Notes: generated from the letters alone by a model not told the origin. 64,000 bases of DNA from Mycobacterium sp. 852002-10029_SCH5224772 (GCF_001667315.1 NZ_LZHT01000041.1:62001-126000); one strand, 5' to 3'. Shown: positions 18,883-27,931, counted from the stretch's first letter. Program-made: numbers and translations.

Positions 18883-18888
18883 ATTCTA
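18883..18888 (-). promoter_or_regulatory. Candidate -10 box for carD
   Basis: On the minus strand the hexamer TAGAAT lies 26 nt before the carD ATG and is followed by a strong Shine-Dalgarno-like GAAAGGGG. No good -35 hexamer is seen 17-18 nt upstream, which is common in mycobacterial sigma-A promoters. The 288-bp carD-lpqE gap, with divergent genes, should hold promoters for both sides; only this one looks convincing. Confidence 0.5.
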
Positions 18889-19144
18889 ACACGGCCGCCT
18901 AACCACGCGCGCCGCAACGATGCAGGTCAGGGGCACAACACGCGCAGATTAGGGGTTGACATGGGGAGCAAGTCGTGCAATGGAGCACATTACCAACGCC
19001 CTCATTCGGCCTCGGCAGCGGCCCGAAAGGCCCTCGCGCCGCGCTCCTGCGCTGGTCCCGCGCCCCGCGCTACCGCGCGCAACGGCTTCCTACTACTGTG
19101 CATAGTTGCATTAGTCGAACCGGCCGAGCAGGAGGCTGTAGAGA

Positions 19145-19726
19145 GTGAACCGCTTCAAGATCCGCCTCGGCCTTCCCGCGTTCGCGACCCCGGTCGCCAT
19201 CCGAGTCGCCATGGCCGGCGTGGTGGCCGTCGCGGCCGCCCTACTCAGCGGTTGCGGCGCCGGCCAGGTCTCGCAGATGGCGGTCCAGGAGCCGGCCATC
19301 AACGGCACCAAGGTCACGTTCAACCACGTGGCGCTGCGCGACATCCGCATCCAGGCCACGCAGACGGGTGACTTCATCCAGCCGGGCCGAGCGGTGGACC
19401 TGGTGCTGGTGGCCACCAACCAGTCGCCGAGCGCCCCCGACCGGCTGGTCGGCATCACCAGCGACATCGGCACCGTGGCGATCAGCGGCGACACCCGACT
19501 GCCCGCCGGCGGGATGCTGTTCATCGGCACGCCCGAGGGCCAGAAGGTGGCCCCGGGCCCGATCGATTCCAACACCGCGGCCAAGGCGACCGTCACGTTG
19601 GCCAAACCCATCTCGAACGGCCTCACCTACAACTTCACCTTCAACTTCGAGAAGGCCGGGCAGGCCACCGTGTTGGTCCCGATCTCGGCCGGCCTGACCC
19701 CGCCGCAGCAAAATCACGCGGGGTAA
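19145..19726 (+). CDS. lpqE: Lipoprotein LpqE
   Basis: A 193-residue secreted lipoprotein. Start GTG 19145 is followed by a positively charged segment, a hydrophobic stretch (VAMAGVVAVAAAL) and the lipobox LLSGC, so the mature protein is anchored through the Cys in that box. The rest is a compact beta-rich domain (IQATQTGDFIQPGRAVDL and further strands), possibly copper chaperone-like PCu(A)C in fold; the pairing of LpqE with that fold is from memory and weak. It is divergent from carD across a 288-bp promoter region and is followed 49 nt later by radA. The function in the envelope is not known. Confidence 0.85.
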   Translation: MNRFKIRLGLPAFATPVAIRVAMAGVVAVAAALLSGCGAGQVSQMAVQEPAINGTKVTFNHVALRDIRIQATQTGDFIQPGRAVDLVLVATNQSPSAPDRLVGITSDIGTVAISGDTRLPAGGMLFIGTPEGQKVAPGPIDSNTAAKATVTLAKPISNGLTYNFTFNFEKAGQATVLVPISAGLTPPQQNHAG

Positions 19727-19775
19727 CCGCCTGTCGTGACGGCGGGTTGTCGTAGCGGCTCGATACCGTCATCAC

Positions 19776-21188
19776 GTGGCAACCGCGCGCTCGCAATACC
19801 GCTGCTCGGAATGCCGGCACGTCACCGCGAAGTGGGTCGGCCGCTGCCTCGAATGCGGCACCTGGGGCACGGTTGACGAGGTCCCGGTGCTCAGTGCCGT
19901 CGCCGGGCGCCGCGCGGGCCGGGCGGCGGCGTCGCCGGCCGTCCCGATCACTTCCATCGAGCCCAATGCCAGCCAGCACCGCTCGACGGGGGTAGCCGAA
20001 CTCGATCGTGTGCTCGGCGGGGGAGTGGTGCCCGGTTCGGTCGCGCTGCTGGCGGGCGATCCGGGCGTGGGTAAGTCCACGCTGCTACTCGAGGTCGCGC
20101 ACCGGTGGGCGGAGTCCGGCCGGCGCGCGCTGTACATCTCCGGCGAGGAGTCCGCCGGCCAGATCCGGTTGCGCGCGGACCGCATCGGCTGCGGTAGTGA
20201 CGAGCTGTACCTGGCCGCCGAATCGGACCTGCACACGGTGCTCGAGCACATCGCCACGGTCAAGCCCGCGCTGGTGATCGTGGACTCGGTGCAGACCATG
20301 TCCACCACCGAGGCCGACGGCGTCGCCGGCGGCGTCACGCAGGTGCGCGCGGTGACGTCGGCGCTGACCGCCGCGGCCAAGACCAACGCGGTCGCGCTGA
20401 TCCTGGTCGGGCACGTCACCAAGGACGGGGCCATCGCCGGCCCGCGTTCCCTCGAGCACCTGGTCGACGTGGTCCTGCACTTCGAGGGAGACCGCAACGG
20501 CTCGCTGCGAATGGTCCGCGGCATCAAGAACCGGTTTGGCGCCGCCGACGAGGTCGGGTGTTTCCTGTTGCACGACAACGGGATCGAAGGGGTCGTCGAC
20601 CCGTCGAACCTGTTCCTGGATCAGCGCCCGGCGCCGGTCCCGGGCACCGCGATCACGGTGACGCTCGACGGGAAACGTCCGCTCATCGGCGAAGTGCAGG
20701 CGTTGCTGGCCTCCCCGTCGGGCGGCTCGCCACGCCGCGCCGTCAGCGGCATCGACCATTCGCGGGCCGCGATGATCACCGCCGTGCTGGAAAAGCACGC
20801 CAAGTTGCCCGTCGCCGCCAACGACATCTACCTGTCCACCGTGGGCGGCATGCGGCTGACCGACCCGTCCTCGGATCTGGCCGTCGCGGTCGCGCTGGCT
20901 TCCGCGTTCGCCGATCTTCCGCTGCCCACCACGGCGGTGATGATCGGCGAGGTGGGACTGGCCGGGGACCTGCGGCGGGTCAGTGGCATGGAGCGCCGGC
21001 TCAGCGAGGCCGCGCGGCAGGGGTTCACCATCGCGCTCATCCCGGATGGCGACGACCCCCGGCGCGAAATAGTCCCGCGCGGGATGCGCGCACTGCGAGC
21101 GCCCACCATCGTCGCGGCGCTCGAGCACATGATCGACATCGCCGGCCGCCGCGGCGGGCCCGCACGGCCGCAACGGCTGGACGCGTGA
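19776..21188 (+). CDS. radA: DNA repair protein RadA
   Basis: A 470-residue RadA (Sms), a RecA-related ATPase that helps extend heteroduplexes during recombination. Starting at GTG 19776, a zinc finger occurs at C10, C13, C24 and C27. The ATPase core has Walker [10 protein letters not shown], a Walker B region [10 protein letters not shown], and the RadA-specific RGIKNRFG motif. The C-terminal half is the Lon-protease-like domain ([20 protein letters not shown] to [14 protein letters not shown]). It is followed 16 nt later by disA, the usual actinobacterial and firmicute pairing, where RadA can modulate DisA activity. Confidence 0.95.
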   Translation: MATARSQYRCSECRHVTAKWVGRCLECGTWGTVDEVPVLSAVAGRRAGRAAASPAVPITSIEPNASQHRSTGVAELDRVLGGGVVPGSVALLAGDPGVGKSTLLLEVAHRWAESGRRALYISGEESAGQIRLRADRIGCGSDELYLAAESDLHTVLEHIATVKPALVIVDSVQTMSTTEADGVAGGVTQVRAVTSALTAAAKTNAVALILVGHVTKDGAIAGPRSLEHLVDVVLHFEGDRNGSLRMVRGIKNRFGAADEVGCFLLHDNGIEGVVDPSNLFLDQRPAPVPGTAITVTLDGKRPLIGEVQALLASPSGGSPRRAVSGIDHSRAAMITAVLEKHAKLPVAANDIYLSTVGGMRLTDPSSDLAVAVALASAFADLPLPTTAVMIGEVGLAGDLRRVSGMERRLSEAARQGFTIALIPDGDDPRREIVPRGMRALRAPTIVAALEHMIDIAGRRGGPARPQRLDA

Positions 21189-21204
21189 CGCGATGGGCCG
21201 CAGA

Positions 21205-22287
21205 ATGCACGCTGTGACCCGTCCGACCCTGCGTGAGACCGTCGCCCGCCTGGCGCCGGGCACCGGGCTGCGCGACGGCCTGGAACGCATCCTGCGCGGC
21301 CGTACCGGCGCGCTGATCGTGCTCGGCAACGACGAAAACGTCGAAGCCATCTGCGACGGCGGCTTCGCCCTGGACGTGCGTTACGCGCCGACCCGGCTGC
21401 GCGAGCTGGCAAAGATGGACGGCGCCGTGGTGCTGTCCACCGACGGCGGCCGCATCGTGCGGGCCAACGTGCAGCTGGTGCCGGACCCGTCGATCGCCAC
21501 CGACGAGTCGGGAACCCGGCACCGCTCCGCGGAGCGGGCGGCGATCCAGACCGGCTACCCGGTGATCTCGGTGAGCCACTCGATGAACATCGTGACCGTG
21601 TACGTGGGCGGGGAGCGCCACGTGGTGGCGGATTCCGCGACCATCCTGTCGCGCGCCAATCAGGCCATCGCCACCCTGGAGCGGTACAAGATCAGGCTCG
21701 ACGAGGTCAGCAGGCAACTGTCGCGAGCCGAGATCGAAGACTTCGTCACGCTGCGCGACGTCCTGACCGTGGTGCAGCGACTCGAGTTGGTCCGGCGGAT
21801 CGGGCAGGTGATCGACAACGACGTGGTCGAACTCGGCACCGACGGCCGCCAGCTGCGGCTGCAGCTCGACGAGCTGCTGGGCGGCAACGACAACGCCCGG
21901 GAGTTGATGGTGCGGGATTATCACGCCAGCCCCGACCCGCTGTCCGAAGCGCAGCTGACCGCGACGCTCGACGAGCTGGACTCGCTCTCGGACACCGAGC
22001 TGTTGGATTTCACCGCTCTGGCAAAGGTTTTCGGGTATCCGATGACGACGGAGGCACAGGATTCGGCGGTTAGCCCGCGCGGCTACCGAGCGCTGGCCGG
22101 CATCCCCCGGCTGCAGTTCGCCCACGCCGATCTCCTGGTCCGCTCGTTCGGGACGCTGCAGAACGTGCTGGCGGCCAGCGCCAGCGACCTGCAGTCGGTC
22201 GACGGCATCGGCGCGATGTGGGCGCGCCACGTGCGGGAGGGGTTGTCGCAGCTGGCGGAGTCGACGATCACCGACTCCCTGAGCTGA
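21205..22287 (+). CDS. disA: Diadenylate cyclase, DNA integrity scanning protein DisA
   Basis: A 360-residue DisA that makes cyclic di-AMP from two ATP. The N-terminal DAC domain has the catalytic [12 protein letters not shown] and [12 protein letters not shown] motifs. The helical spine follows, and the C-terminal helix-hairpin-helix DNA-binding domain contains [19 protein letters not shown] 21205 (MHAVTRPTL) matches the mycobacterial start I remember; an in-frame ATG at 21193 would add four residues. The radA-disA order suggests a DNA damage or recombination link. No c-di-AMP riboswitch was recognised in the window. Confidence 0.96.
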   Translation: MHAVTRPTLRETVARLAPGTGLRDGLERILRGRTGALIVLGNDENVEAICDGGFALDVRYAPTRLRELAKMDGAVVLSTDGGRIVRANVQLVPDPSIATDESGTRHRSAERAAIQTGYPVISVSHSMNIVTVYVGGERHVVADSATILSRANQAIATLERYKIRLDEVSRQLSRAEIEDFVTLRDVLTVVQRLELVRRIGQVIDNDVVELGTDGRQLRLQLDELLGGNDNARELMVRDYHASPDPLSEAQLTATLDELDSLSDTELLDFTALAKVFGYPMTTEAQDSAVSPRGYRALAGIPRLQFAHADLLVRSFGTLQNVLAASASDLQSVDGIGAMWARHVREGLSQLAESTITDSLS

Positions 22288-22303
22288 GCGGAACCGGAAA
22301 AGC

Positions 22304-23113
22304 TCAGCCGGCCGGCGGGGCGGCCATTGGCGGCGCCTCGGGCTGCGGTACGGCCCCCGGCTGCCCCGGCCCGGGCACCGGCCCCGGCGGCGGTGGGGGC
22401 TGGTTCATGACGAACGGCACCGGCATCGAGCGCAGGTTGCCCAGCTGGACGACCAGGTTGTAGGTGCCCGGCCCGATCGCCGGCCGCGGCAGCGGGCAGT
22501 GCGGGGCCGAACCCATGCCCGTCCACGTCACCGCGGTGGTCACCTGCTCGCCCGGCGTGAAGGTCTTGATCAGGGTCTCGTTGGACGGCGCGCAGTCCAG
22601 GTTGGACCACAGCCGCTTGTTGTCCAGCGAGTAGACGTAGGCCGCCAGCACCGCGGCGCCGACGTCACGCTTGCACGCGACCAGCCCGATGTTGGTGACG
22701 ACCATGGTGAACTTCGGCTGGTCACCGATGAAGTACTGGGGCGCGTTGGTCAGGCCCTTGACCGCCAGCGTCGAATCGGGGCAGTCATCACCCTCCTTCA
22801 GCACCGGCGGCGGCTGCACGGCGGCGGTGGGGGTGGGCGTCTCGGGGTTCTGGGCCTGCGCCGGCGGCGCCCCCGGTGCGGGGCTCTCGGGTCCCGACGG
22901 TGGCGGCGCCTGGGGCGCGGGCGCGCCCGGCTTGCTTTGCGCGGAGTTCGGCTTGCCGGTGCTGGCGGGCTTGGCTCCCGAGTTGTGCCCCATGAACGCG
23001 ATGACGGTGGCGGCCACGATCCCGATCACGACGACCGCGATGCCCACGGCCAGGCCTCTGCGCCGCCAATAGATCTCGGTGGGCAGCGGGCCACGCGGTT
23101 CCAGATCGAGCAC
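22304..23113 (-). CDS. Membrane-anchored protein with Pro-rich linker (Rv3587c-like)
   Basis: A 269-residue protein of unknown function. From GTG 23113 a short cytoplasmic head is followed by one transmembrane helix (GLAVGIAVVVIGIVAATVIAF, cut here at 20). A Pro/Ala/Gly-rich linker of about 60 residues leads to a folded extracytoplasmic domain with cysteines in GDDCPD, LVACKRDV, DCAPSNE and APHCPLP, suggesting disulfides. The protein ends in another Pro-rich tail. It should sit with its domain in the periplasm or cell wall. It converges with disA, with stops 16 nt apart. By position it matches Rv3587c. I do not recognise a characterised domain. Confidence 0.75.
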   Translation of the reverse strand: MLDLEPRGPLPTEIYWRRRGLAVGIAVVVIGIVAATVIAFMGHNSGAKPASTGKPNSAQSKPGAPAPQAPPPSGPESPAPGAPPAQAQNPETPTPTAAVQPPPVLKEGDDCPDSTLAVKGLTNAPQYFIGDQPKFTMVVTNIGLVACKRDVGAAVLAAYVYSLDNKRLWSNLDCAPSNETLIKTFTPGEQVTTAVTWTGMGSAPHCPLPRPAIGPGTYNLVVQLGNLRSMPVPFVMNQPPPPPGPVPGPGQPGAVPQPEAPPMAAPPAG

Positions 23114-23219
23114 GTTTGCAGCGTAAGGCCAGGTCACGCCGATATGGCTGACCCGCCCCGGCGTGTCGCCGGGTTTAGCGGCCAACGGCCGTGTTAGGGG
23201 CGGCCGAAACGGCGCAACG

Positions 23220-23855
23220 CTAGTGGCCTATTCGGCGCTGTTCACCGATGTCGCCGACGTGGTGGCACAACGCCGCCCGCCCGTCGGCAAGGTGGTAGGT
23301 GGCCCCGGCTACCGCGACCGTGCCCGCGGCGACGCGCTCGGCGATCGTGGTCGACCGCGACACCAGCTGCGCCACAGTTTCGCGTACGTGCCGTTCCTCG
23401 AACTCGTCGACTCGGGTAAGGCCCTCCCGGCGGCCCATCAGAATCGACGGCGTCACGCGCTCCACCACATCACGCAGGAAACCGCCGGGTAACGTGCCCT
23501 CGTCGATCGCGGCCAGGGCCGCCTTGACGGCACCGCAGCTGTCGTGACCGAGCACGACGATGAGCGGCACGTCGAGAACCGCCACGGCGAACTCGATCGA
23601 GCCAAGGACCGCCGAATCGATGGCCTGTCCGGCGGTGCGCACCACGAACATGTCGCCCAGGCCCTGGTCGAAGATGAGCTCGGCAGCCACCCGGCTGTCC
23701 GCGCAGCCGAACACGACGGCGGTGGGCTTCTGCCCGGTTGCCAGGCTGGCCCGGTGCTCGACGCTCTGGCTCGGGTGTTGGGGCTGCCCGGCCACGAATC
23801 GCTCGTTACCCTCTTTGAGTGCTTTCCATGCGGTTACCGGACTGGTGTTGGGCAT
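23220..23855 (-). CDS. canB: Beta-carbonic anhydrase
   Basis: A 211-residue beta-class carbonic anhydrase that interconverts carbon dioxide and bicarbonate. Zinc ligands and catalytic residues are in place: C51, D53 and R55 in GCADSR, and H104 and C107 in LGHDSCGAV. The length and context match the enzyme annotated as canB (Rv3588c). Start ATG 23855 is on the minus strand at the sequence CATG and overlaps the mutY start codon on the other strand by two bases, so the two genes have no spacer at all. At least one must have a leaderless message or a promoter inside the other gene. Confidence 0.93.
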   Translation of the reverse strand: MPNTSPVTAWKALKEGNERFVAGQPQHPSQSVEHRASLATGQKPTAVVFGCADSRVAAELIFDQGLGDMFVVRTAGQAIDSAVLGSIEFAVAVLDVPLIVVLGHDSCGAVKAALAAIDEGTLPGGFLRDVVERVTPSILMGRREGLTRVDEFEERHVRETVAQLVSRSTTIAERVAAGTVAVAGATYHLADGRAALCHHVGDIGEQRRIGH

Positions 23856-24774
23856 GCCAGAGATTGTGCCGCAAGCAGAGGTGACGGGCCTGACGGGCCC
23901 GGAATTCATATCAGTCACCAATCTTGTCGACTGGTACGAAACGTCGCGCAGGGACCTGCCCTGGCGAGAACCGGGCGTCAGCGCCTGGCAGATCCTGGTC
24001 AGCGAGTTTATGCTGCAGCAGACGCCGGTGGCCCGGGTGCTGCCGATCTGGACGGAGTGGGTGCGGCGCTGGCCGACCCCGTCGGCCACGGCCGCCGCCA
24101 GTGCCGCCGACGTCCTGCGCGCCTGGGGCAAGCTGGGCTATCCGAGGCGGGCCAAACGCCTACACGAGTGCGCCACGGTCATCGCCCGCGATCACCACGA
24201 CGTCGTTCCCGATGACGTCGACACCCTGCTGACGCTGCCCGGTGTCGGCAGCTACACCGCGCGGGCCATCGCTTGCTTCGCCTATGGGCGGCGGGTTCCG
24301 GTGGTGGATACCAACGTGCGCCGGGTGGTGGCGCGCGTGGTGCACGGTATGGCTGACGCCGGGGCCCCGTCCGCGACCCGTGACCACGCCGACGTGTCGG
24401 CGCTGCTGCCGGACGACGAAACCGCGCCGCAATTCTCCGTCGCGCTGATGGAGTTGGGAGCGACGGTGTGCACCGCACGCGCACCGCGATGTGGGCTGTG
24501 TCCGCTCGGCCGGTGTGCCTGGCGCCACGCCGGCTACCCCGCCGCGCAGGGACCGCCGCGGCGCGTCCAGACCTATGCCGGTACCGACCGGCAGGTCCGT
24601 GGTCGCTTGCTGGATGTGTTGCGCGCCAAGGATTCCCCGGTCACCAGGGCGGAGCTTGATGTGGCGTGGCTGACCGATACCGCGCAGCGGGACCGGGCGC
24701 TGTATTCGCTGCTCGCCGACGGCCTGGTGACGCAGACGCGCGACGGCCGGTTCGCGTTGGCAGGCGAGGAGTAG
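23854..24774 (+). CDS. mutY: A/G-specific adenine glycosylase
   Basis: A 306-residue MutY, which removes adenine mispaired with 8-oxoguanine. The HhH-GPD fold is seen with the catalytic Glu (E51 in SEFMLQQT), the hairpin LPGVGSYTARAI, and the catalytic Asp (D152 in VVDTNVRRV). Four cysteines for the iron-sulfur cluster are at C206, C213, C216 and C221; the last spacing is four residues instead of the classic five. The C-terminal domain is short, lacking a long 8-oxoG recognition module. The ATG at 23854 matches the conserved N terminus (MPEIVPQ). It is divergent from canB with overlapping start codons. Confidence 0.93.
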   Translation: MPEIVPQAEVTGLTGPEFISVTNLVDWYETSRRDLPWREPGVSAWQILVSEFMLQQTPVARVLPIWTEWVRRWPTPSATAAASAADVLRAWGKLGYPRRAKRLHECATVIARDHHDVVPDDVDTLLTLPGVGSYTARAIACFAYGRRVPVVDTNVRRVVARVVHGMADAGAPSATRDHADVSALLPDDETAPQFSVALMELGATVCTARAPRCGLCPLGRCAWRHAGYPAAQGPPRRVQTYAGTDRQVRGRLLDVLRAKDSPVTRAELDVAWLTDTAQRDRALYSLLADGLVTQTRDGRFALAGEE

Positions 24775-24778
24775 CGCG

Positions 24779-25549
24779 TCAGGCCCGCGGATCCGGCGCG
24801 GCCAGGAAAGACTCCACCGCTTCGCGGTATTCCCCGGGCGCTTCGTCATGGATCAGGTGACCCGCTTGCGGGACAAGCAAATACGTTGCTGCTGTGGCAC
24901 TTTCGGCCATCTGTTGCATCTGGCCCGGCGGTGTGACCGAGTTGCCGGCCTCGATGAGCAGCGCCGGGACCCGCACCGCCAGCCACTGCGTCCAGTAGTC
25001 CCGGGTGCCCCATTCCGCGGCGATCTCGATCCATCGCGAGGTGTGACCGTGCAGCCGCCAACCGGTTTCGGTGCGGTCGAACGCCTCCAGGAAATACTGC
25101 CCGGCGACGGGCCCGAACTCGGCGAATACCTGCTCGGCGGAATCGAATTCGACCGGAAGCGCGTGCAGCCACGGTTCCCACGGGCCGGTGGTGCGGCCGC
25201 GGAAGTCCGGCGCCATGTCCTCGAGCACCAGCGCGGAAACCAGTTCGGGGCGCTGCGCGGCCAGGCACCACGCGTGCAGGGCGCCCATCGAATGCCCGAC
25301 GATCCTGACCCGCGCCCCCAACGCGCTCACCGCGTCGCCCAGGTCGGCCACGAACCGTTCCGTGCTGATCGGGTGCGGGTCGTCGACGTCGCGACCCCGG
25401 TGCCACGGTGCGTCGTAGCTGTAGACGGTGCCCAGGCGGGTCAGCCACGGTAGTTGGCGCGACCACGTGGTCCCGCGCCCCATCAGGCCGTGCACCAGCA
25501 CCAACGGCTCGCCGCATCCCCCGTGAGGAGTCAACAAATCGCCGGGCAT
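24779..25549 (-). CDS. Alpha/beta hydrolase (Rv3591c-like)
   Basis: A 256-residue alpha/beta-hydrolase-fold enzyme. The oxyanion strand HGLMGRG, the nucleophile elbow GHSMG (S87) and the late His in QAGHLIHDEAP form the expected triad, with an acid probably near IEAGNSVTP. No signal peptide is seen. The substrate is unknown; family members are esterases, lipases or haloalkane-type enzymes, and Ser rather than Asp as nucleophile argues against epoxide or dehalogenase activity. The start ATG 25549 faces the mhuD promoter region divergently; its stop lies 4 nt from the mutY stop. Confidence 0.85.
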   Translation of the reverse strand: MPGDLLTPHGGCGEPLVLVHGLMGRGTTWSRQLPWLTRLGTVYSYDAPWHRGRDVDDPHPISTERFVADLGDAVSALGARVRIVGHSMGALHAWCLAAQRPELVSALVLEDMAPDFRGRTTGPWEPWLHALPVEFDSAEQVFAEFGPVAGQYFLEAFDRTETGWRLHGHTSRWIEIAAEWGTRDYWTQWLAVRVPALLIEAGNSVTPPGQMQQMAESATAATYLLVPQAGHLIHDEAPGEYREAVESFLAAPDPRA

Positions 25550-25598
25550 GCCACCATCTTGCGTGGACCGCCCTCGTTGAACCGTCCTGGGGGCGGAG

Positions 25599-25604
25599 TA
25601 GCCT
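25599..25604 (+). promoter_or_regulatory. -10 box for a likely leaderless mhuD transcript
   Basis: TAGCCT lies exactly 6 nt before the mhuD ATG. In mycobacteria a TAnnnT box followed by 6-7 nt and an ATG or GTG typically gives a transcript that starts at the start codon. No Shine-Dalgarno sequence can fit between box and ATG, which agrees with this. Confidence 0.5.
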
Positions 25605-25610
25605 AGCGGC

Positions 25611-25931
25611 ATGCCGCCAGTGGTGAAGATCAACGCAATCGAAGTCCCCGCCGACGCCGGCCCCGAACTGGAGAAGCGGTTCGCCCACCGCGCGCATGCG
25701 GTGGAGGATCAGCCCGGGTTCCTCGGCTTCCAGTTGCTGCGTCCGGTCCAGGGCGAGGACCGCTACTTCGTGGTGACGCACTGGGAGTCCGATGAGGCGT
25801 TCCAGGCGTGGGCGAAGGGTCCCGCCATCGAGGCCCACGCCGGCCATCGGGCCAATCCGGTGGCGACCGGGGCGTCTCTGCTGGAATTCGAGGTTGTGCT
25901 GGACGTTGCCGCAAACAAGCAGGCTGGCTAG
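25611..25931 (+). CDS. mhuD: Heme-degrading monooxygenase MhuD
   Basis: A 106-residue IsdG-family heme oxygenase. It frees iron from heme and in mycobacteria makes mycobilin without releasing carbon monoxide. The catalytic residues known from MhuD are at N8, W67 and H76 here, one position later than in the M. tuberculosis protein because of an extra Pro at the N terminus. The ABM-type ferredoxin-like fold is evident. The cytoplasmic enzyme allows host heme to be used as an iron source. Its last codons overlap the probable start of lpqF, so the two are likely cotranscribed. No IdeR box was recognised upstream. Confidence 0.95.
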   Translation: MPPVVKINAIEVPADAGPELEKRFAHRAHAVEDQPGFLGFQLLRPVQGEDRYFVVTHWESDEAFQAWAKGPAIEAHAGHRANPVATGASLLEFEVVLDVAANKQAG

Positions 25932-27270
25932 CGGGCGGCCGGCCTGGCGCCGCGCACTGGCGCTGAGCGCCGCCACCGCACTGATCGTGACATCGGCGCC
26001 CGGTTGCGCCCCCTCCCCCTCACCGCAGGCGAACGCGGCAAATCCGGGACGGCAGATCGACACCCGGACGCCACCCGGCATTCGGGCCCAGCAGACGTTG
26101 GACATGCTCAACTCGGATTGGCCCATCGGCCCGGTCGGGGTCGGCACGCTGGCCGCTCAGGACAAGGTCGAGTCGGTGGAAACCACCATGGAGGCGCTGT
26201 GGTGGGATCGCCCGTTCACCCTGGACGGTGTGGACATCGGCGCGAGCGTGGCGACGCTGCACCTGACGTCGTCCTACGGTGCCCGCCAAGACATCCGGAT
26301 CCACACCGACGACGGCGGGTGGGTGGACCGGTTCGACCTGGACACCCAGGCCCCGACGGTCAAGTCATGGCACGACGTCGACGCGGTGTTGAGCAAGACC
26401 GGCGCGCGATACTCCTACCAGGTCGCCAAGGTCGAAGACGGCCACTGCAACCCGGTGGCGGGCACCAACACCCGCGAATCCCTGCCCCTGGCATCGATTT
26501 TCAAGCTGTACGTGTTGCACGCGCTGGCCGGCGCCATCAGAAACGGAACGGTGTCCTGGGACGACCAGCTGACCGTCACCGACAAGAGCCGGGCCGTCGG
26601 GTCGTCGGGTTTGGCGCTGCCCGCCGGTGCCCACGTCTCGGTTCGCAAGGCCGCCGAGAAGATGATCGCGACCAGCGACAACATGGCGACCGATTTGCTG
26701 ATCGGCAAGATGGGCACGCACGCGATCTCCGAGGCGCTCGCCACGGCCGGCCATCACGATCCGGCCAGCATGACTCCCTTCCCCACCATGTACGAGCTGT
26801 TCTCCGTCGGCTGGGGCAGACCCGACCTGCGCGGCCAATGGGAACACGGATCCCCGCAAGTCCGGGCCCAGCTGCTCGAGCAAGCGAATTCCACGCCGTA
26901 CGACCCGGATCCGATGCGTGCTCACTCGCCGGCGTCCTCGTACGGCGCGGAGTGGTACGGCAACGCCGAGGACATCTGCCGGGTCCATGCGGCGCTGCAG
27001 GCCGACGCGGTCGGTGCGGCCGCGCCGGTGCGAGAGATCCTGTCCGCAGTTGCCGGTATCCAGCTGGACCACAACGTGTGGCCCTACATCGGCGCGAAAG
27101 CCGGTGGCCTGCCGGGTGATTTGACGTTCAGCTGGTATGCCGTCGACAAGACGCGGCAGCCCTGGGTGGTCAGCTTTCAGCTGAACTGGCCGCGCGATCA
27201 CGGGCCGACCGTGACCGGCTGGATGCTGCAGGTCGCCAAACAGGCCTTCGCCCTGATCGCGCCGGGATAG
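25906..27270 (+). CDS. lpqF: Lipoprotein LpqF, serine beta-lactamase-like
   Basis: A protein of about 454 residues with a class A beta-lactamase-like C-terminal half. SxxK is seen in LASIFKLYV, SDN in ATSDNMAT, and KAG in AKAGGLPGD takes the KTG position. The N-terminal half is an NTF2-like domain (TMEALWWDRPFTLDGV). The start is not clear: TTG 25906 or TTG 25894, both inside the end of mhuD, give a basic segment, a hydrophobic stretch and SAPGC. The residue three before the Cys is Ala, not the usual Leu, so lipidation is likely by comparison with LpqF but not certain. Substrate unknown; cell-wall or ester hydrolysis is possible. Confidence 0.8.
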   Translation: MPQTSRLASGRPAWRRALALSAATALIVTSAPGCAPSPSPQANAANPGRQIDTRTPPGIRAQQTLDMLNSDWPIGPVGVGTLAAQDKVESVETTMEALWWDRPFTLDGVDIGASVATLHLTSSYGARQDIRIHTDDGGWVDRFDLDTQAPTVKSWHDVDAVLSKTGARYSYQVAKVEDGHCNPVAGTNTRESLPLASIFKLYVLHALAGAIRNGTVSWDDQLTVTDKSRAVGSSGLALPAGAHVSVRKAAEKMIATSDNMATDLLIGKMGTHAISEALATAGHHDPASMTPFPTMYELFSVGWGRPDLRGQWEHGSPQVRAQLLEQANSTPYDPDPMRAHSPASSYGAEWYGNAEDICRVHAALQADAVGAAAPVREILSAVAGIQLDHNVWPYIGAKAGGLPGDLTFSWYAVDKTRQPWVVSFQLNWPRDHGPTVTGWMLQVAKQAFALIAPG

Positions 27271-27382
27271 CCGGCAAGCCACGCTCGAGTTCACCTTGGG
27301 GACAGGTGACTTGGGGGTTCGATGGCGGATGCGCTATCAGGTTTTCGATAAAGCCGCATGGGTGAAGGGCCGGCGGGACGCG

Positions 27383-27931
27383 TCACAGACGCAGCGCCCA
27401 CCGCCCGCCGCGGAAATGCATGACGACGCGGCCGGCCGGTGCGACGTCGACGCGCCAAAACGATGCCGGTGCGGCGTCCAGCGCCACCAAGGTCGCCGCC
27501 CGGACCACCGCAGGGTGCGTCACCGCCACGGTGGGTAATGTGTTGTCGGTCAACGACTTCAGCCATCCGGCCACCCGGTCGACGAGCTCGGCGATCGACT
27601 CGCCGCCGTGCGGCGCCCGGGTAGGATCGGTGAGCCAATCCTCGAGTTGTGCCGGAGGCACATCCCCGAGCGTCATGCCGCGCCACCGTCCGCAATCGAG
27701 GTCGGACAATCGCGGCTCGGTGATGGCTTGCAAGCCCAGCAACGTCGCCGTCTCCCGCGTGCGCTGTTCCGGTCCGGCGAAAAGCCGTCCCCCACCGGCG
27801 ATTTCGTCGGCCACGGCGCCAACCTGTCGGCGGCCGATCGTGTTCAGCGGCTCGTCGGCGGGAAAGCGCCCGGCCGCCATCGCATCGGTCATCGCATGCG
27901 ATATGAACGTCAGGCGGACGACCTCAGTCAC
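27383..27931 (-). CDS. Histidine phosphatase-family protein lacking the RHG motif
   Basis: A 182-residue protein with the pattern of the phosphoglycerate-mutase-like branch. The catalytic-loop position reads SHAMTD (S11-H12-A13) where active enzymes read RHG. The second Arg (EQRTRETA), the Glu in HGGESIAEL and the second His in VTHPAVVRA are kept. So the phosphorylated His is present but its Arg neighbour is not. It starts at GTG 27931, overlapping the cbtA stop by 4 nt, in an operon with cobalt-transport genes behind a B12 riboswitch. CobC-like alpha-ribazole phosphatase would fit that context but is inference; altered substrate or loss of activity is equally possible. Confidence 0.75.
   Translation of the reverse strand: MTEVVRLTFISHAMTDAMAAGRFPADEPLNTIGRRQVGAVADEIAGGGRLFAGPEQRTRETATLLGLQAITEPRLSDLDCGRWRGMTLGDVPPAQLEDWLTDPTRAPHGGESIAELVDRVAGWLKSLTDNTLPTVAVTHPAVVRAATLVALDAAPASFWRVDVAPAGRVVMHFRGGRWALRL

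Noticed and set aside
18956..18961. TTGACA in the carD-lpqE gap as a -35 box for lpqE
   Set aside because: No acceptable -10 hexamer lies 16-19 nt downstream, and the lpqE start is about 180 nt further on.
27271..27382. A gene or terminator between lpqF and the phosphatase
   Set aside because: No coding signal, hairpin or known element was seen in this 112-bp gap between convergent genes.
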